Shown: piece by piece, positions 10,501 to 20,008 of the stretch
Layout of the letters: every line of letters begins with the position of its first letter
How positions within the stretch are numbered: position 1 is the first letter of the stretch
Assembly: GCA_963823045.1 (NCBI GenBank)
Contig: CAWGKA010000009.1
Coordinates: forward strand, 186,001 to 250,000
Reading direction: 5' to 3'
Source of the DNA: JADLGL01 sp963823045
GTDB taxonomy: Bacteria; Pseudomonadota; Alphaproteobacteria; Rhizobiales; Kaistiaceae
DNA: 64,000 bases
Program-made: the position numbers and the translations under genes
Notes under the pieces: generated by a model
Seen by the model: the letters and a program-made list of their open reading frames with translations, nothing else
What the model was told of the DNA's origin: nothing
Databases searched by the model: none

Positions 10501-10638
10501 CTCATCGCGGCCTATGACGACCCGCAGAAGGGCTATGTCAGCCAGGCGCGGCCGATGTTCGAGCGGCGCATCCCGGGCGACTATGACCATCTCGCGCGCG
10601 TTTCCGAATGGCGCTACGCGGCGCGGCCGAAGCCATGA
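7542..10638 (+). CDS. addB: AddB, nuclease/helicase-like subunit of AddAB (several frameshifts)
   Basis: AddB with AddA processes double-strand DNA ends for recombination. The protein can be followed from 7542 to 10638 only by switching frames, near 8340, 8475, 8555, 8640, 9100, 10300 and 10440. The N-terminal part contains VTILLPTRRSARELRRML, the family's degenerate helicase start. The C-terminal part contains GRADRIDILKDGRASIYDYKTG-like sequence, the PD-(D/E)xK nuclease core with its Asp and Lys residues. The stop overlaps the addA ATG at 10635. Because addA is also broken by isolated one-base shifts and both still read well between them, indel errors are more likely than gene decay. Confidence 0.85.
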
Positions 10639-13600
10639 CGGCAAGGCGCGAGATCGACCCGACGACGAAGCAGCGCCAGTCCGACGCCTCGGCGCCGAAC
10701 CGCTCCGCCTGGGTGTCGGCCAATGCCGGCTCGGGCAAGACGCATGTGCTGGCGCAGCGCGTGGTACGGCTTCTCCTTTCCGGCGCTGATCCCGCCCGCC
10801 TCCTCTGCCTCACCTTCACCAAGGCCGCCGCGGCGGAGATGGCGATCCGCGTCTTCGCACCGGCTGTCGGAATGGGTCGACCAGCAGCGATGCCGAACTC
10901 GACGCCAAGCTTGAAGATCTCGAAGGCCGCAAGCCGACGGCGGAGATGCGGCGCGCGCGCGCGGCGTCTCTTCGCGCTGGCGCTGGAGACGCCGGGCGGC
11001 TTGAAGATCCAGACCGTCCACGCCTTCTGCGAGAGGCTGCTGCATCAGTTCCCGTTCGAGGCGGGCGTCGCCGGGCATTTCCAGGTGCTGGAGGAGAACG
11101 CCGCCGCCGTGCTGATCGCGGACGCGCGGCGCGAGCTTCTCGGCAAGGCAGCCGCCGACCTCGACAGCCCGCTTGGCGAGGCGCTGCAAACGGTGGTCCT
11201 CGCTTCCTCCGACCGCGGCTATGAGGACGCCATCCGCGAGCTCCTGGAGGATCGCGCCGCCTTCGACCGCTGGATCGCCGATGCCGGATCGTTCGAGGCG
11301 GCGCTGGCGCAACTCCGCTCCGCGCTCGGCGTCGAGGGCGCGCCTTCGCTCGCCGCCGTCGAGGCGCGGATCCTCGGCGAGACCCCGCTCAGCAATGAGG
11401 ACCTTGCCCGTCTCGTCGCCGAACTGCGGAAGACGAAAGGAACAAATGACGGCAAGGCTGCGGACCGGCTGGAGCCCTTTTTCCACGCGCCCGACGATGC
11501 CGGCCGGCTCGCCGCCTATCGCGACTTCTTCTGCAAATCGGATGGCGGCGTGCGGAAGGTGTCGACGCTCGTCACCAACAAGGTGCGCGATGCCTGGCCG
11601 GAGATCGACGAACGGCTGACCGCCGAATGCCGCCGTCTGGAATCGCTGATCGAAATGGCGAATGCGGCCGAGACCTACAGCGTCAGCGCCGCGATGCTGC
11701 GCCTCGCCGAGGCGGTGCTGTCCTCCTATGCGCGAGCGAAGTCGGTCCGCGGCCTCCTCGATTTCGACGATCTCATCGCGCGCACGCTCGATCTGTTGCA
11801 GCGCTCGGGCGCGGCGCGCTGGGTGCATTACAAGATCGACCAGGGCATCGACCACATCCTCCTCGACGAGGCGCAGGACACGAGCCCCGGCCAGTGGCGC
11901 GTGATCAACGCACTCGCCGACGAGTTCTTCGCCGGCGACAGCGCGCATCAGGGGACGCGAACGCTGTTCGCCGTCGGCGACGAGAAGCAGTCGATCTATT
12001 CCTTCCAGGGTGCGGTTCCGGCGTGGTTCAGCCGGGTCAAGCGTGAGATTTCGGCGAAGGCTGCGGCGGCGGGACAACCCTTCAGCGACATCGAACTCAC
12101 AGTCTCCTTCCGCTCGACGCCTGACATCGTCGAGCGCCGTCGACAAGGTGTTCACGCCAGCGCTGGCGCATACCGGGCTTTCGGCCGAACCGAAGGCCCC
12201 GGTGCATGAGGCTGTTCGGCGTGGCGAACCCGGCATGGTCACGATCTGGCCGATGGAAGAGCCGCCGCAGATGCCGGAGCCCGGCGACTGGGCGGAGCCG
12301 CTCGACCATCTCGGCGATTCCGCACCGGAAGTCGTGCTCGCCAACCGCATCGCCGGTACCATCCGTTCATGGCTCGACAAGCCGGAATGCCTCGAAGCCA
12401 CGGGCAAGCCGATCACGCCCGGCGGCATTCTCATCCTGGCGCGGCGGCGCGGACAGCTCTCCGAGGCGATCAATCGCAGCCTCAAGGCGCATGGCGTTCC
12501 GGTGGCCGGCGCCGACCGCATCGCCCTCGCCGACCACATCGCCGCAAAGGACCTCATCGCGCTCGGCGACGTGGCGCTGCAGGACCGCGACGACCTCTCG
12601 CTCGCGACCGTGCTCAGAAGCCCGCTCTTCGGCCTATCCGACGAAGCGCTCTACGCGCTCGCCTATGACCGCGGCCATCGCTCGCTGTGGCTGGCGCTGA
12701 AGGATGCGTCGGACGCCGAACCCTTCGCCACGCCCTTCGCGCGACTGAAGCAACTGCGCGCCCGCGCCGACACGGTCGGGCCGTTCGCCTTCTTCGCCGA
12801 CATACTCGGACCTGGCGGCGGACGGCGGCAATTCGCCGAGCGCCTCGGCGCTGAGGCAGACGACCTGCTCGACGAATTCCTCGCCCAGGCGCTTGCCTAT
12901 GAGCGGTTGGAGACGCCCTCGCTGCAAGGCTTCCTCGGCTGGATCCGGTCGACGGCGACGGAGATCAGGCGCGAGACCGACACCTCGCAGAACGAAGTCC
13001 GGGTCATGACCGTCCACGGCGCCAAGGGTCTGGAGGCCGATGTCGTCTTCCTCATCGACGACGGCTCCGCGCCGGCCTCGGCTGGTCATGATCCGAACTT
13101 CCTCATCATGACCGACGATCCCGATGCGGCCGAGCCTGCGCCCCTCGTCTGGGCGCGCGGCACGAGCAAGAAGCCGGAGCGTGTGCGCGACCTCCTCAGC
13201 GCGCACCGGGAGCGCGAGAAGCAGGAATATCGCCGGCTCCTCTATGTCGGGCTGACGCGGGCGCGCGACCGCCTCTATGTCTGCGGCACGGTCAAGGAGA
13301 ACACCACTGACAAGACTGGCGGCTGGCACGCTCTCGTTTCCGCGGCGCTGAGGCCAGAGGCGACCGAGACGAGCGATCGACGGCACGCCGGCATTCGAGT
13401 GGCGCGCCGCCGGCACACGGGCCGCGGCTGCTCCGGCCATGGCGGCGCCAACGGCGCTGACGGCAACGCGACCTCCCGACTGGCTGAAACGCTCAGTCAG
13501 CGCGGCGCGGGCGCTCCGGCGCATCACCCCGTCGCAAGCCTTCACGCCCCCGCCCACCGGGGAGGCGCAGGCCGATTTCGAGGCGCGCCGGCTCGGCGCC

Positions 13601-14260
13601 GAAGGGGCGCTGCAGCGCGGCCGGCTGATTCATCGCCTGCTGGAGGCCCTGCCCGCCCATGATGAAAGCCAGCGCCGCGCGGCAGCGATCCGCTATCTCG
13701 AGGCGGTTGCTCCGGCCATGGGCGCGACCGCTCGCGAAGCGTTGGTCTCGGAGGTCCTCATCGTTCTTGCCGATGCGCGCTTTGCCGCGGTGTTCGCGCC
13801 GGGCAGCCAGGCCGAGATCGACATTGCGGCCGAGATGGCGACGGGCGACGGCGATGCCTCGCTGTCGGGTCGCATCGACCGCCTGGCGGTGACGGATCAC
13901 GAAGTCCTGATCGTCGACTACAAGACGAACCGGCCGGCGCCGCCCAGCCTCGACAAGGTGCCGGAGGCCTATGTGGTTCAGCTGGCGCTCTATGCCCGCG
14001 TTCTCGGCCGGCTCTATCCGGAACGACAGATTCGCACGGCTTTGCTGTGGACGGATATCCCGGCGCTGATGCCGATTCCCGAGGAGAGGCTGGAAGCCGC
14101 CGCCAGGCGCGCGCTCGGCTCCAGCGACAATGGCGGAACCCCGCCAATTCGGCTCGGGTTGACGCTGACCCGGCGGCTTCCTACCTTTCGGCGACATCAA
14201 TCGAGGTTTCCTCCATGCCAACTAAAGTTACCGACGGTTCGTTCGAGCAGGACGTGCTGA
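10635..14260 (+). CDS. addA: AddA, UvrD-type helicase/nuclease subunit of AddAB (several frameshifts)
   Basis: AddA is the superfamily-1 helicase and second nuclease of the AddAB recombination complex. Visible motifs in order are SANAGSGKTHVLAQRV (Walker A), LTFTKAAAAEMA, TVHAFCERLL, DFDDLIARTLDLL, LLDEAQDTSPGQW (Walker B), VGDEKQSIYSFQGA, VRVMTVHGAKGLEADVV and LYVGLTRARDRLYV. A nuclease core follows, with SGRIDRLAV and VDYKTNRPA. The frame changes near 10860, 10893, 10955, 12135 and 13380. The true stop is unclear: the last frame stays open to 14260, past the trxA start at 14215, and another indel may hide an earlier stop near 14162. Confidence 0.87.
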
Positions 14261-14532
14261 ATTCAGCCGAGCCTGTCGTGGTCGATTTCTGGGCGGAGTG
14301 GTGCGGCCCCTGTCACGCCATCGCACCGGCGCTCGAGGAGCTCGCCACCGAGCTCGACGGCAAGGTGACCATCGCCAAGCTGAATATCGACGAGAACCCG
14401 CAGACGGCGATCCGCTACGGCGTTCGCTCGATCCCGACGCTGATCATGTTCAAGAACGGCGAGCCGATGGCGATGCAGGTCGGCGCCGCGCCGAAGAGCC
14501 GCCTTTCGGATTGGATTCACAAAGCCATCTAG
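14215..14532 (+). CDS. trxA: Thioredoxin 1 (WCGPC active site)
   Basis: This cytoplasmic thioredoxin of 105 residues reduces protein disulfides. The active site is FWAEWCGPCHAIAPALEE and the conserved cis-Pro loop is RSIPTLIMFKNG. The ATG at 14215 is the natural start. Position after addA and before folC is conserved in Rhizobiales. A strong hairpin terminator follows. The next gene is a close copy of this one with a changed active site. Confidence 0.96.
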   Translation: MPTKVTDGSFEQDVLNSAEPVVVDFWAEWCGPCHAIAPALEELATELDGKVTIAKLNIDENPQTAIRYGVRSIPTLIMFKNGEPMAMQVGAAPKSRLSDWIHKAI

Positions 14533-14557
14533 GACCAATGTCCTCGTTTGCTGGAAG

Positions 14558-14586
14558 AGGCCGCGCCTTCGGGCGCGGCCTTTTTC
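14558..14586 (+). terminator. Intrinsic terminator after trxA
   Basis: A 10-bp GC-rich stem (AGGCCGCGCC / GGCGCGGCCT) with a TTCG loop is followed by a T-run at 14581-14585. This is a textbook Rho-independent terminator between the two thioredoxin genes, so the second copy probably has its own promoter. Confidence 0.9.
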
Positions 14587-14665
14587 ATGGGCAATGCCGG
14601 GCGTTGACGGTTTCGACCGGCGGCTCCTACGCTTGCTTCCCGATTCGCTAGCCAAGGCCCCAATC

Positions 14666-14983
14666 ATGACAGCGGAAGTCACTGACGGTTCGTTCGAGCA
14701 GGACGTCCTCAACTCGGCCGGCCCAGTAGTGGTCGACTTCTGGGCGCAATGGTGCCCGCCCTGCCACGCCATCGCACCGGCGCTGGAAGAACTCGCCGGC
14801 GAGCTCGAAGGCCAGGTGACGATCGCCAAGCTCAACACCGACGACAATCCGCGCGTCGCCAGCACCTATGGCATCCGCTCGATCCCGACGCTGATCATGT
14901 TCAAGAACGGCGAGCCGACGGCGATGCATGTCGGCGCGGCGCCGAAGAGCAAACTCTCCGACTGGATCCGCAAGGCGATCTGA
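14666..14983 (+). CDS. Second thioredoxin with WCPPC active site
   Basis: This 105-residue protein is nearly a copy of the upstream thioredoxin, sharing TDGSFEQDVLNSA, ALEELA, RSIPTLIMFKNGEP and the C-terminal GAAPKS and SDWI segments. The active site is WCPPC instead of WCGPC. Gly-to-Pro at this place is expected to change redox potential and partner choice. The pair looks like a recent tandem duplication followed by divergence. The protein is probably cytoplasmic, as no signal peptide is seen. It converges with folC, whose stop is 7 bases away. Confidence 0.9.
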   Translation: MTAEVTDGSFEQDVLNSAGPVVVDFWAQWCPPCHAIAPALEELAGELEGQVTIAKLNTDDNPRVASTYGIRSIPTLIMFKNGEPTAMHVGAAPKSKLSDWIRKAI

Positions 14984-14990
14984 TTGCCGC

Positions 14991-16277
14991 CTATTGCGGC
15001 GGCGTGCCGTTGAGATCGAGCACGAGGCCGGCCAGGTAGAGCGATCCGCAGATGAGCACGCGAGGCTCGGGCGTCTCGGCGCGCTCGGCGATGCCGGCGA
15101 GCGCCGCCTCGACCGAGGGCGCGGTGCGGGCATCGATGCCCGAAGCCGTGGCGGCGGCGACGATCTCATCGGGCGTGTATCCGGCGTGGCCGGGAACCGG
15201 CACGGCGGTCAGCGAACGGACGAGGCCGGCAAAAGGCTCCAGGAACGCCGCGGGGTGCTTGGTGTCGATCATGCCCATGATGAGGTGAAGCGGCCGCCGG
15301 GCACGATCCTCCAGGTCAGCCATGACCTCCGCGACAACGGCTGCGGCGCCGGCATTGTGTCCGCCATCGAGCCAAATCTCGCCGATGCGGTCCTTCACCG
15401 GATCAACGAGCCGACCCGACGAAAGGCGCTGCATCCGCGCCGGCCAATCGGCGTTCTGGAGGCCGTGCTCGATCGCCTCCACCGGAACGTCGAGATCGGT
15501 GACGCGGAGCGCCGCAATCGCGCTCCCGGCATTGGCGAATTGATGGCGGCCGATGAGCCGCGGCGGCGGCAAGTCGAGCAGCCCATCCTCGTCCTGATAG
15601 ACGAGCCGGCCGCGTTCCGAATAGGCCTGCCAATCCCGGTTGGCGATCGCCATCGGCGCGTTCTGCGCGGCGGCAACGTGCTCCAGCACGGCGAGAGCTT
15701 CTTCCATTTGCGGGCCGATGATCACAGGCCGGCCGGGCTTGATGATGCCGGCCTTCTCGCCCGCGATCTCGCTGATCGTGTTGCCGAGGAATCGTTCATG
15801 GTCGATGGCGATCGGCGTGATCACCGCGACAAGCGGATCGTCGATGACATTGGTGGCGTCGAGACGGCCGCCGAGGCCGACTTCAAGAAGGGCGACGTCG
15901 GCTGAGATGTCTGCGAAGATCTGGAACGCGGCGGCCGTCGTGATCTCGAAATGGGTGATCGGCTCGCCATTGTTGATGCGTTCGACGCGAAGCAGTGCCT
16001 CGACCAGCGTGTCGTCGTCGATGAAATGCGAGCCGCCGAAAGCGCCGACACGGATGCGCTCGTGAAAGCGGACGAGATGCGGCGAGGTGTAGGTATGCAC
16101 GCGCTTGCCATCGGCTTCCAGAATGGCGCGCAGATACGCCGTCACCGAGCCCTTGCCGTTGGTGCCGGCGACATGGATCACCGGCGGCAGGCGACGTTCG
16201 GGATGGCCCAACGCCGCGAGCAGGCGACGGACACGATCGAGCGATAGGTCGATCTCCTGCGGATGCAGCGACAGCAT
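14991..16277 (-). CDS. folC: Folylpolyglutamate synthase/dihydrofolate synthase
   Basis: This 428-residue Mur-ligase-family enzyme adds glutamate to dihydropteroate or folates. The ATP site is VIHVAGTNGKGSVTAYL, followed by TSPHLVRFHERI, HFEITTAAAF, LLEVGLGGRLDATN and WLDGGHNAGAA, which are the conserved FolC blocks. It lies directly downstream of accD on the minus strand, with 58 bases between them, as in other Rhizobiales. The start chosen (MLSLHPQEIDLSLDRV) matches family N-termini. Confidence 0.96.
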   Translation of the reverse strand: MLSLHPQEIDLSLDRVRRLLAALGHPERRLPPVIHVAGTNGKGSVTAYLRAILEADGKRVHTYTSPHLVRFHERIRVGAFGGSHFIDDDTLVEALLRVERINNGEPITHFEITTAAAFQIFADISADVALLEVGLGGRLDATNVIDDPLVAVITPIAIDHERFLGNTISEIAGEKAGIIKPGRPVIIGPQMEEALAVLEHVAAAQNAPMAIANRDWQAYSERGRLVYQDEDGLLDLPPPRLIGRHQFANAGSAIAALRVTDLDVPVEAIEHGLQNADWPARMQRLSSGRLVDPVKDRIGEIWLDGGHNAGAAAVVAEVMADLEDRARRPLHLIMGMIDTKHPAAFLEPFAGLVRSLTAVPVPGHAGYTPDEIVAAATASGIDARTAPSVEAALAGIAERAETPEPRVLICGSLYLAGLVLDLNGTPPQ

Positions 16278-16335
16278 CCGATTGAGGATGGGCGGTGGAG
16301 CGGTCCAACGCGTCAGCTTTCCGGAAGAAATCCGA

Positions 16336-17310
16336 TCAGGCTTGAGGCTGCTCGGCGCCGTCGCCCGCCGGAACGGTCTCGACCTTCTCGGCGATCGGCG
16401 GCTCCGGCAGCGCCTTCTGGTGACCGATCCCCTTGCCGTTTCCGATCGTGCCTTCGAAATCGGCGTGGGTCGTCAGCAGTCGGCAGATACGGGCGATGAC
16501 TTCGCGCAGATTGTGGCGATGCACGACCATATCGATCATGCCGTGGTCGCGGAGATATTCGGCGCGCTGGAAGCCGTCGGGCAGCTTCTCGCGGATCGTC
16601 TGCTCGATGACGCGCGGACCGGCGAAGCCGATGAGCGCGCCGGGCTCGGCGATGTGGATGTCGCCCAGCATCGCATAGGACGCCGTGACGCCGCCGGTGG
16701 TTGGATTGGTGAGGACGACGATGAAGGGCAGCCCCTCCTCGCGAAGCCGCTGCACGGCAATCGTCGTGCGCGGCATCTGCATGAGCGAGAGGATGCCTTC
16801 CTGCATGCGCGCTCCGCCCGAGGCGGCGTACATCACGAAAGGCTGGCGACGCTCGCGGGCGGCGTCGAGGCCGGTGATCACCGCCTGACCGGCGGCCATG
16901 CCGAGCGAGCCGCCCATGAAGGAGAAGTCCTGCACGGCCGAGACCATGGCGACGCCCTCAACCGTTCCGGCGCCGACGAGGATGGCGTCGGTCATGGCGG
17001 TCTTGGCGCGGGCGTCCTTGAGGCGGTCGGTATAGCGGCGCTCGTCGCGGAACTTCAGCGGATCGAGCGGTACCTCGGGCAGCGGGATATCCTCCCAGAC
17101 GCCGTCATCGAAGAAATAGTCGAGGCGCGCCCGTGCGCCCATGCGCATGTGGTAGCCCGATGCCGGCACGACGAAATGGTTCTTTTCGAGGTCGCGGTGG
17201 AAGACCATCTCGCCGGTCTCCGGATCCTTGATCCAGAGATTCTCGGGCACCTCACGCTTGTTGAGGATGCCTTTCAGCTTCGGCCGGACAATGTTGTTGA
17301 TCCAGTTCAA
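16336..17310 (-). CDS. accD: Acetyl-CoA carboxylase carboxyltransferase subunit beta
   Basis: AccD and AccA form the carboxyltransferase that makes malonyl-CoA for fatty acid synthesis. The 324-residue protein has MNWINNIVRPKLK, the biotin and CoA-binding crotonase-like core (SGGARMQEGILSLMQM, TNPTTGGVTASYAMLGD) and GFAGPRVIEQTIRE. The N-terminal zinc-finger cysteines found in E. coli AccD are absent: the matching stretch reads LWIKDPETGEMVFH. The variable C-terminal tail is short and acidic. It sits between trpA and folC on the minus strand. Confidence 0.96.
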   Translation of the reverse strand: MNWINNIVRPKLKGILNKREVPENLWIKDPETGEMVFHRDLEKNHFVVPASGYHMRMGARARLDYFFDDGVWEDIPLPEVPLDPLKFRDERRYTDRLKDARAKTAMTDAILVGAGTVEGVAMVSAVQDFSFMGGSLGMAAGQAVITGLDAARERRQPFVMYAASGGARMQEGILSLMQMPRTTIAVQRLREEGLPFIVVLTNPTTGGVTASYAMLGDIHIAEPGALIGFAGPRVIEQTIREKLPDGFQRAEYLRDHGMIDMVVHRHNLREVIARICRLLTTHADFEGTIGNGKGIGHQKALPEPPIAEKVETVPAGDGAEQPQA

Positions 17311-17367
17311 GAGCGATCCTTCATCAGACAGGCTGGCCTGACAGGCCGTATTCCGTCGCCGAGCAGT

Positions 17368-18219
17368 TTAACCCGCAGTCTCGGCCCGCGCCAAACGCGT
17401 GCCCTCGGCGAGGCTGGCCACGAGGTCGCAAACGGCAGAAACCGTGGACTTTGTTGCCTTGTTGTCGGCGTCGAGCGTGCCCGCGATGGCGTTGACGATG
17501 GCCGAGCCGACGACCACGCCGTCCGACACCGCGCCGATGGCGGCCACCTGTTCGGCCGTCTTGACGCCGAAACCGACGGCAACCGGCAGATGGGTGTGGC
17601 GCTTGATGCGTTCAACCGCCGCGACCACCTTCGCCGTGTCGGGCGCTGCGGTGCCGGTGATGCCGAGGATCGAGACGTAATAGACGAAGCCGGAGGTGTT
17701 GGTGAGGACGCGCGGCAAGCGCCTGTCGTCCGTCGTCGGCGTCGCCAGACGAATGAAGTTGATCTCGCGGGCAATGGCCGGCAGGCAGAGCTCGTCATCG
17801 GCCTCCGGCGGCAAATCGACGATGATCAGGCCATCGACGCCTGCCGACTTGGCGTCGTCGAGGAAGCGCTCGTTTCCGTAGGAATAGATCGGATTGTAAT
17901 AGCCCATGAGGACGAGCGGCGTCGTCTTGTCCTCGCGGCGGAAGGCGCGGACCATCTCCAGCGTCTTCACCATCGTCTCGCCGCTCTTCAGCGCCCGCTC
18001 CGAAGCGCGCTGGATCGGCGGGCCTTCGGCCATCGGATCGGAGAAGGGCATGCCGAGCTCGATGACATCGGCGCCGGCCGAAGGCAGGCTCTTCAGGATT
18101 GCGAGCGAGGTGTCGTAGTCCGGGTCGCCGGCGGTGATGAAGGTCACAAGCGCCGGCCGCTTGGCGGCGGCCGTTTCGGCGAAACGCTTGTCGATACGGG
18201 TTTGAGCTGATTGGGTCAC
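17368..18219 (-). CDS. trpA: Tryptophan synthase alpha chain
   Basis: TrpA cleaves indole-3-glycerol phosphate and passes indole to TrpB. The domain starts TRIDKRFAETAAAKRPALV and contains FITAGDPD, ELGMPFSDPMAEGP (catalytic Glu), LMGYYNPIYSYG, VDLPPEA (catalytic Asp region) and GFGVKTAEQ. I place the start at the GTG at 18219, which gives 283 residues, normal for the family. The frame is open far upstream, however, and runs without a stop through a DUF559 domain (18220-18624), so the two may be one fused polypeptide. No good ribosome site precedes the GTG. In relatives trpA directly follows trpB. Confidence 0.93.
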   Translation of the reverse strand: MTQSAQTRIDKRFAETAAAKRPALVTFITAGDPDYDTSLAILKSLPSAGADVIELGMPFSDPMAEGPPIQRASERALKSGETMVKTLEMVRAFRREDKTTPLVLMGYYNPIYSYGNERFLDDAKSAGVDGLIIVDLPPEADDELCLPAIAREINFIRLATPTTDDRRLPRVLTNTSGFVYYVSILGITGTAAPDTAKVVAAVERIKRHTHLPVAVGFGVKTAEQVAAIGAVSDGVVVGSAIVNAIAGTLDADNKATKSTVSAVCDLVASLAEGTRLARAETAG

Positions 18220-18624
18220 GATGGCTGCGCTCGGCTGGTCTTGTGGAATGCGAGTTCTGCGTTTCGCGCCGCCAGTTCCGACCTGAACGGCAATTGTCTC
18301 AAGGCAGCCGGCAAGATCTTCCAGGACGTCGGAATTCCAGAACCGGATGGCTGTGAAACCTTGTGTTTCGAGCCAATTATCCCGCGTGGCGTCACGCGCA
18401 TTGTCCGCATGTTGCGAGCCATCGACTTCCACGACCAACTTGGCTTTGAGGCAGGCGAAGTCCGCGATGTAGGGTCCGATCGGCGTTTGCTTACGCCAAT
18501 GCGCGCCCCATGCGGGTGCGGCTTCGCGTATCCCTCGCCACAGTATCCGCTCTGCGTCGGTGAGATCTCGTCGCAGCCGTTTCGAGCGAATACGAGTGAC
18601 CCGCGAGACGTTGGAATGCGGCAT
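18220..18624 (-). CDS. DUF559 (Vsr-like endonuclease fold) segment, in frame with trpA
   Basis: A complete DUF559 domain of about 115 residues begins at 18624. It shows RRDLTDAERILWRGI, HWRKQTPIGPYIADF, VVEVDGSQHAD and FWNSDVLEDL. The family has a restriction-endonuclease-like fold related to Vsr mismatch nucleases; its function is unproven. No stop codon separates it from trpA, giving a 418-residue open frame. It lies between trpB and trpA, which are normally adjacent, and palindromic repeats flank its upstream side, so I infer an inserted cassette. Whether its own stop was lost, or an indel removed it, cannot be told from this copy. Confidence 0.75.
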
Positions 18625-18636
18625 TGCTCCAGTAAC

Positions 18637-18780
18637 GCCCCTCCCCTAACCCCTCCCCACAAGGGGGAGGGGAACAGTAGCACATCGCGTTGTAACGACG
18701 TGCTGTTCCCGCTGACGGCGAATTCGGTCGTGCGGGGTCTTGCATTCCCTCCCCCCTTGTGGGGGAGGGATAGGGAGGGG
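18637..18780. repeat. Pair of inverted GC-rich palindromes upstream of the DUF559 segment
   Basis: Two hairpin-forming elements face each other. The left stem is CCCCTCCCC at 18650-18658 with GGGGAGGGG at 18664-18672. The right stem is CCCTCCCCC at 18747-18755 with GGGGGAGGG at 18761-18769. The left element (about 18640-18672) is an imperfect inverted copy of the right one (18747-18780), so the whole can also fold as one large cruciform. The roughly 75 bases between them hold a weaker inverted repeat (GGAACAG...GTGCTGTTC). It resembles the interspersed palindromes of Rhizobiales genomes and marks the insertion between trpB and trpA. Confidence 0.8.
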
Positions 18781-18793
18781 GTCTTCGCAACCA

Positions 18794-20008
18794 TCACAGT
18801 TCGAAGCCGAGGCGCTTGGCGACGGTGAAGACATCCTTGTCGCCGCGGCCGCAGAGATTCATCAGGATGATCTGGTCCTTCGCCATGGTCGGGGCGAGCT
18901 TGATGACATGCGCCAGCGCATGGGACGGCTCGAGCGCCGGGATGATGCCTTCGAGCCTGGTCAGCAGCTGGAAGGCGTCGAGCGCCTCGGTATCCGTCGC
19001 CGGAACATAGGTGACGCGGCCGGTATCCTTCAGCCAGGAATGCTCTGGGCCGACGCCTGGGTAGTCGAGGCCGGCCGAGATTGAATGGCCCTCGAGGATC
19101 TGCCCGTCGTCGTTCTGCAGGAGATAGGTGCGGTTGCCGTGGAGGACGCCCGGGCGGCCGCCCGTCATCGACGCGGCATGGCCGTTGTCGACGTCGAGGC
19201 CGTAGCCGCCGGCTTCGACGCCGAAGAGCGCGACCTCGCGATCGTCAAGGAACGGGTGGAAGAGGCCGATGGCGTTCGAGCCGCCGCCGATGCAGGCGAC
19301 GGCCGCGTCAGGCAGACGGCCCTCGCGCGCCATCATCTGCTCTTTCGCCTCGATGCCGATCACCGACTGGAAGTTCCGCACCATCTCCGGATAGGGATGC
19401 GGGCCGGCGGCGGTGCCGATGAGGTAGTAGGTGTCCTCGACATTGGTGACCCAGTCGCGGAGCGCCTCGTTCATGGCGTCCTTGAGCGTGCCGTTGCCGG
19501 CGGAAACCGGCTTCAGCTCGGCGCCGAGGAGCTTCATGCGGAAGACGTTGGGCGCCTGCCGCTCGACGTCGGTCTCGCCCATATAGATGACGCAGGGCAG
19601 GCCGAATCGGGCGGCGACCGTCGCGGTGGCGACGCCATGCTGGCCGGCGCCTGTCTCGGCGATGATCCGCGTCTTGCCCATGCGCCGGGCGAGGAGGATC
19701 TGGCCGAGGCAGTTGTTGATCTTGTGGCTGCCGGTGTGATTGAGCTCGTCGCGCTTGAAGTAGATCTTGGCGCCACCGAGATGCTCGGTCAGCCGCTCGG
19801 CGAAATAGAGCGGGCTCGGCCGGCCGGCATAGTGCTCAAGCAGGTCGTCGAGTTCGGCCTGGAAGGACGGATCGGCCTTCGCCGCCTCATAGGCCTCGTC
19901 CAGTTCGAGGATCAGCGGCATCAGCGTTTCGGCAACGAAACGGCCGCCATAGAGGCCGAAGAAACCGCGCTCGTCCGGACCCGAGCGGAAGGTGTTGGCG
20001 ACATTCAT
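18794..20008 (-). CDS. trpB: Tryptophan synthase beta chain
   Basis: TrpB (404 residues) condenses indole with serine using pyridoxal phosphate. The PLP lysine is in ELNHTGSHKINN, the phosphate-binding loop is CIGGGSNAIG, and AETGAGQHGVATA is the catalytic Glu loop. The gene is intact. Its start overlaps the trpF stop as ATGA at 20005-20008, so trpF and trpB are coupled. The expected trpA partner lies further downstream, separated by the repeat pair and the DUF559 segment. Confidence 0.97.
   Translation of the reverse strand: MNVANTFRSGPDERGFFGLYGGRFVAETLMPLILELDEAYEAAKADPSFQAELDDLLEHYAGRPSPLYFAERLTEHLGGAKIYFKRDELNHTGSHKINNCLGQILLARRMGKTRIIAETGAGQHGVATATVAARFGLPCVIYMGETDVERQAPNVFRMKLLGAELKPVSAGNGTLKDAMNEALRDWVTNVEDTYYLIGTAAGPHPYPEMVRNFQSVIGIEAKEQMMAREGRLPDAAVACIGGGSNAIGLFHPFLDDREVALFGVEAGGYGLDVDNGHAASMTGGRPGVLHGNRTYLLQNDDGQILEGHSISAGLDYPGVGPEHSWLKDTGRVTYVPATDTEALDAFQLLTRLEGIIPALEPSHALAHVIKLAPTMAKDQIILMNLCGRGDKDVFTVAKRLGFEL

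Noticed and set aside
7542..14260. addB and addA as true pseudogenes
   Set aside because: The same kind of one-base shift is found in genes that cannot be lost, so sequence error is the simpler explanation.
16105..18210. A 701-residue open frame on the plus strand
   Set aside because: It lies opposite folC, accD and trpA, whose sequences are unmistakable; it is a GC-rich shadow frame.
18216..18797. A 193-residue minus-strand frame over the palindromes
   Set aside because: Its sequence comes from translating the repeat pair and an out-of-frame DUF559; the DUF559 frame is clearly the coding one.
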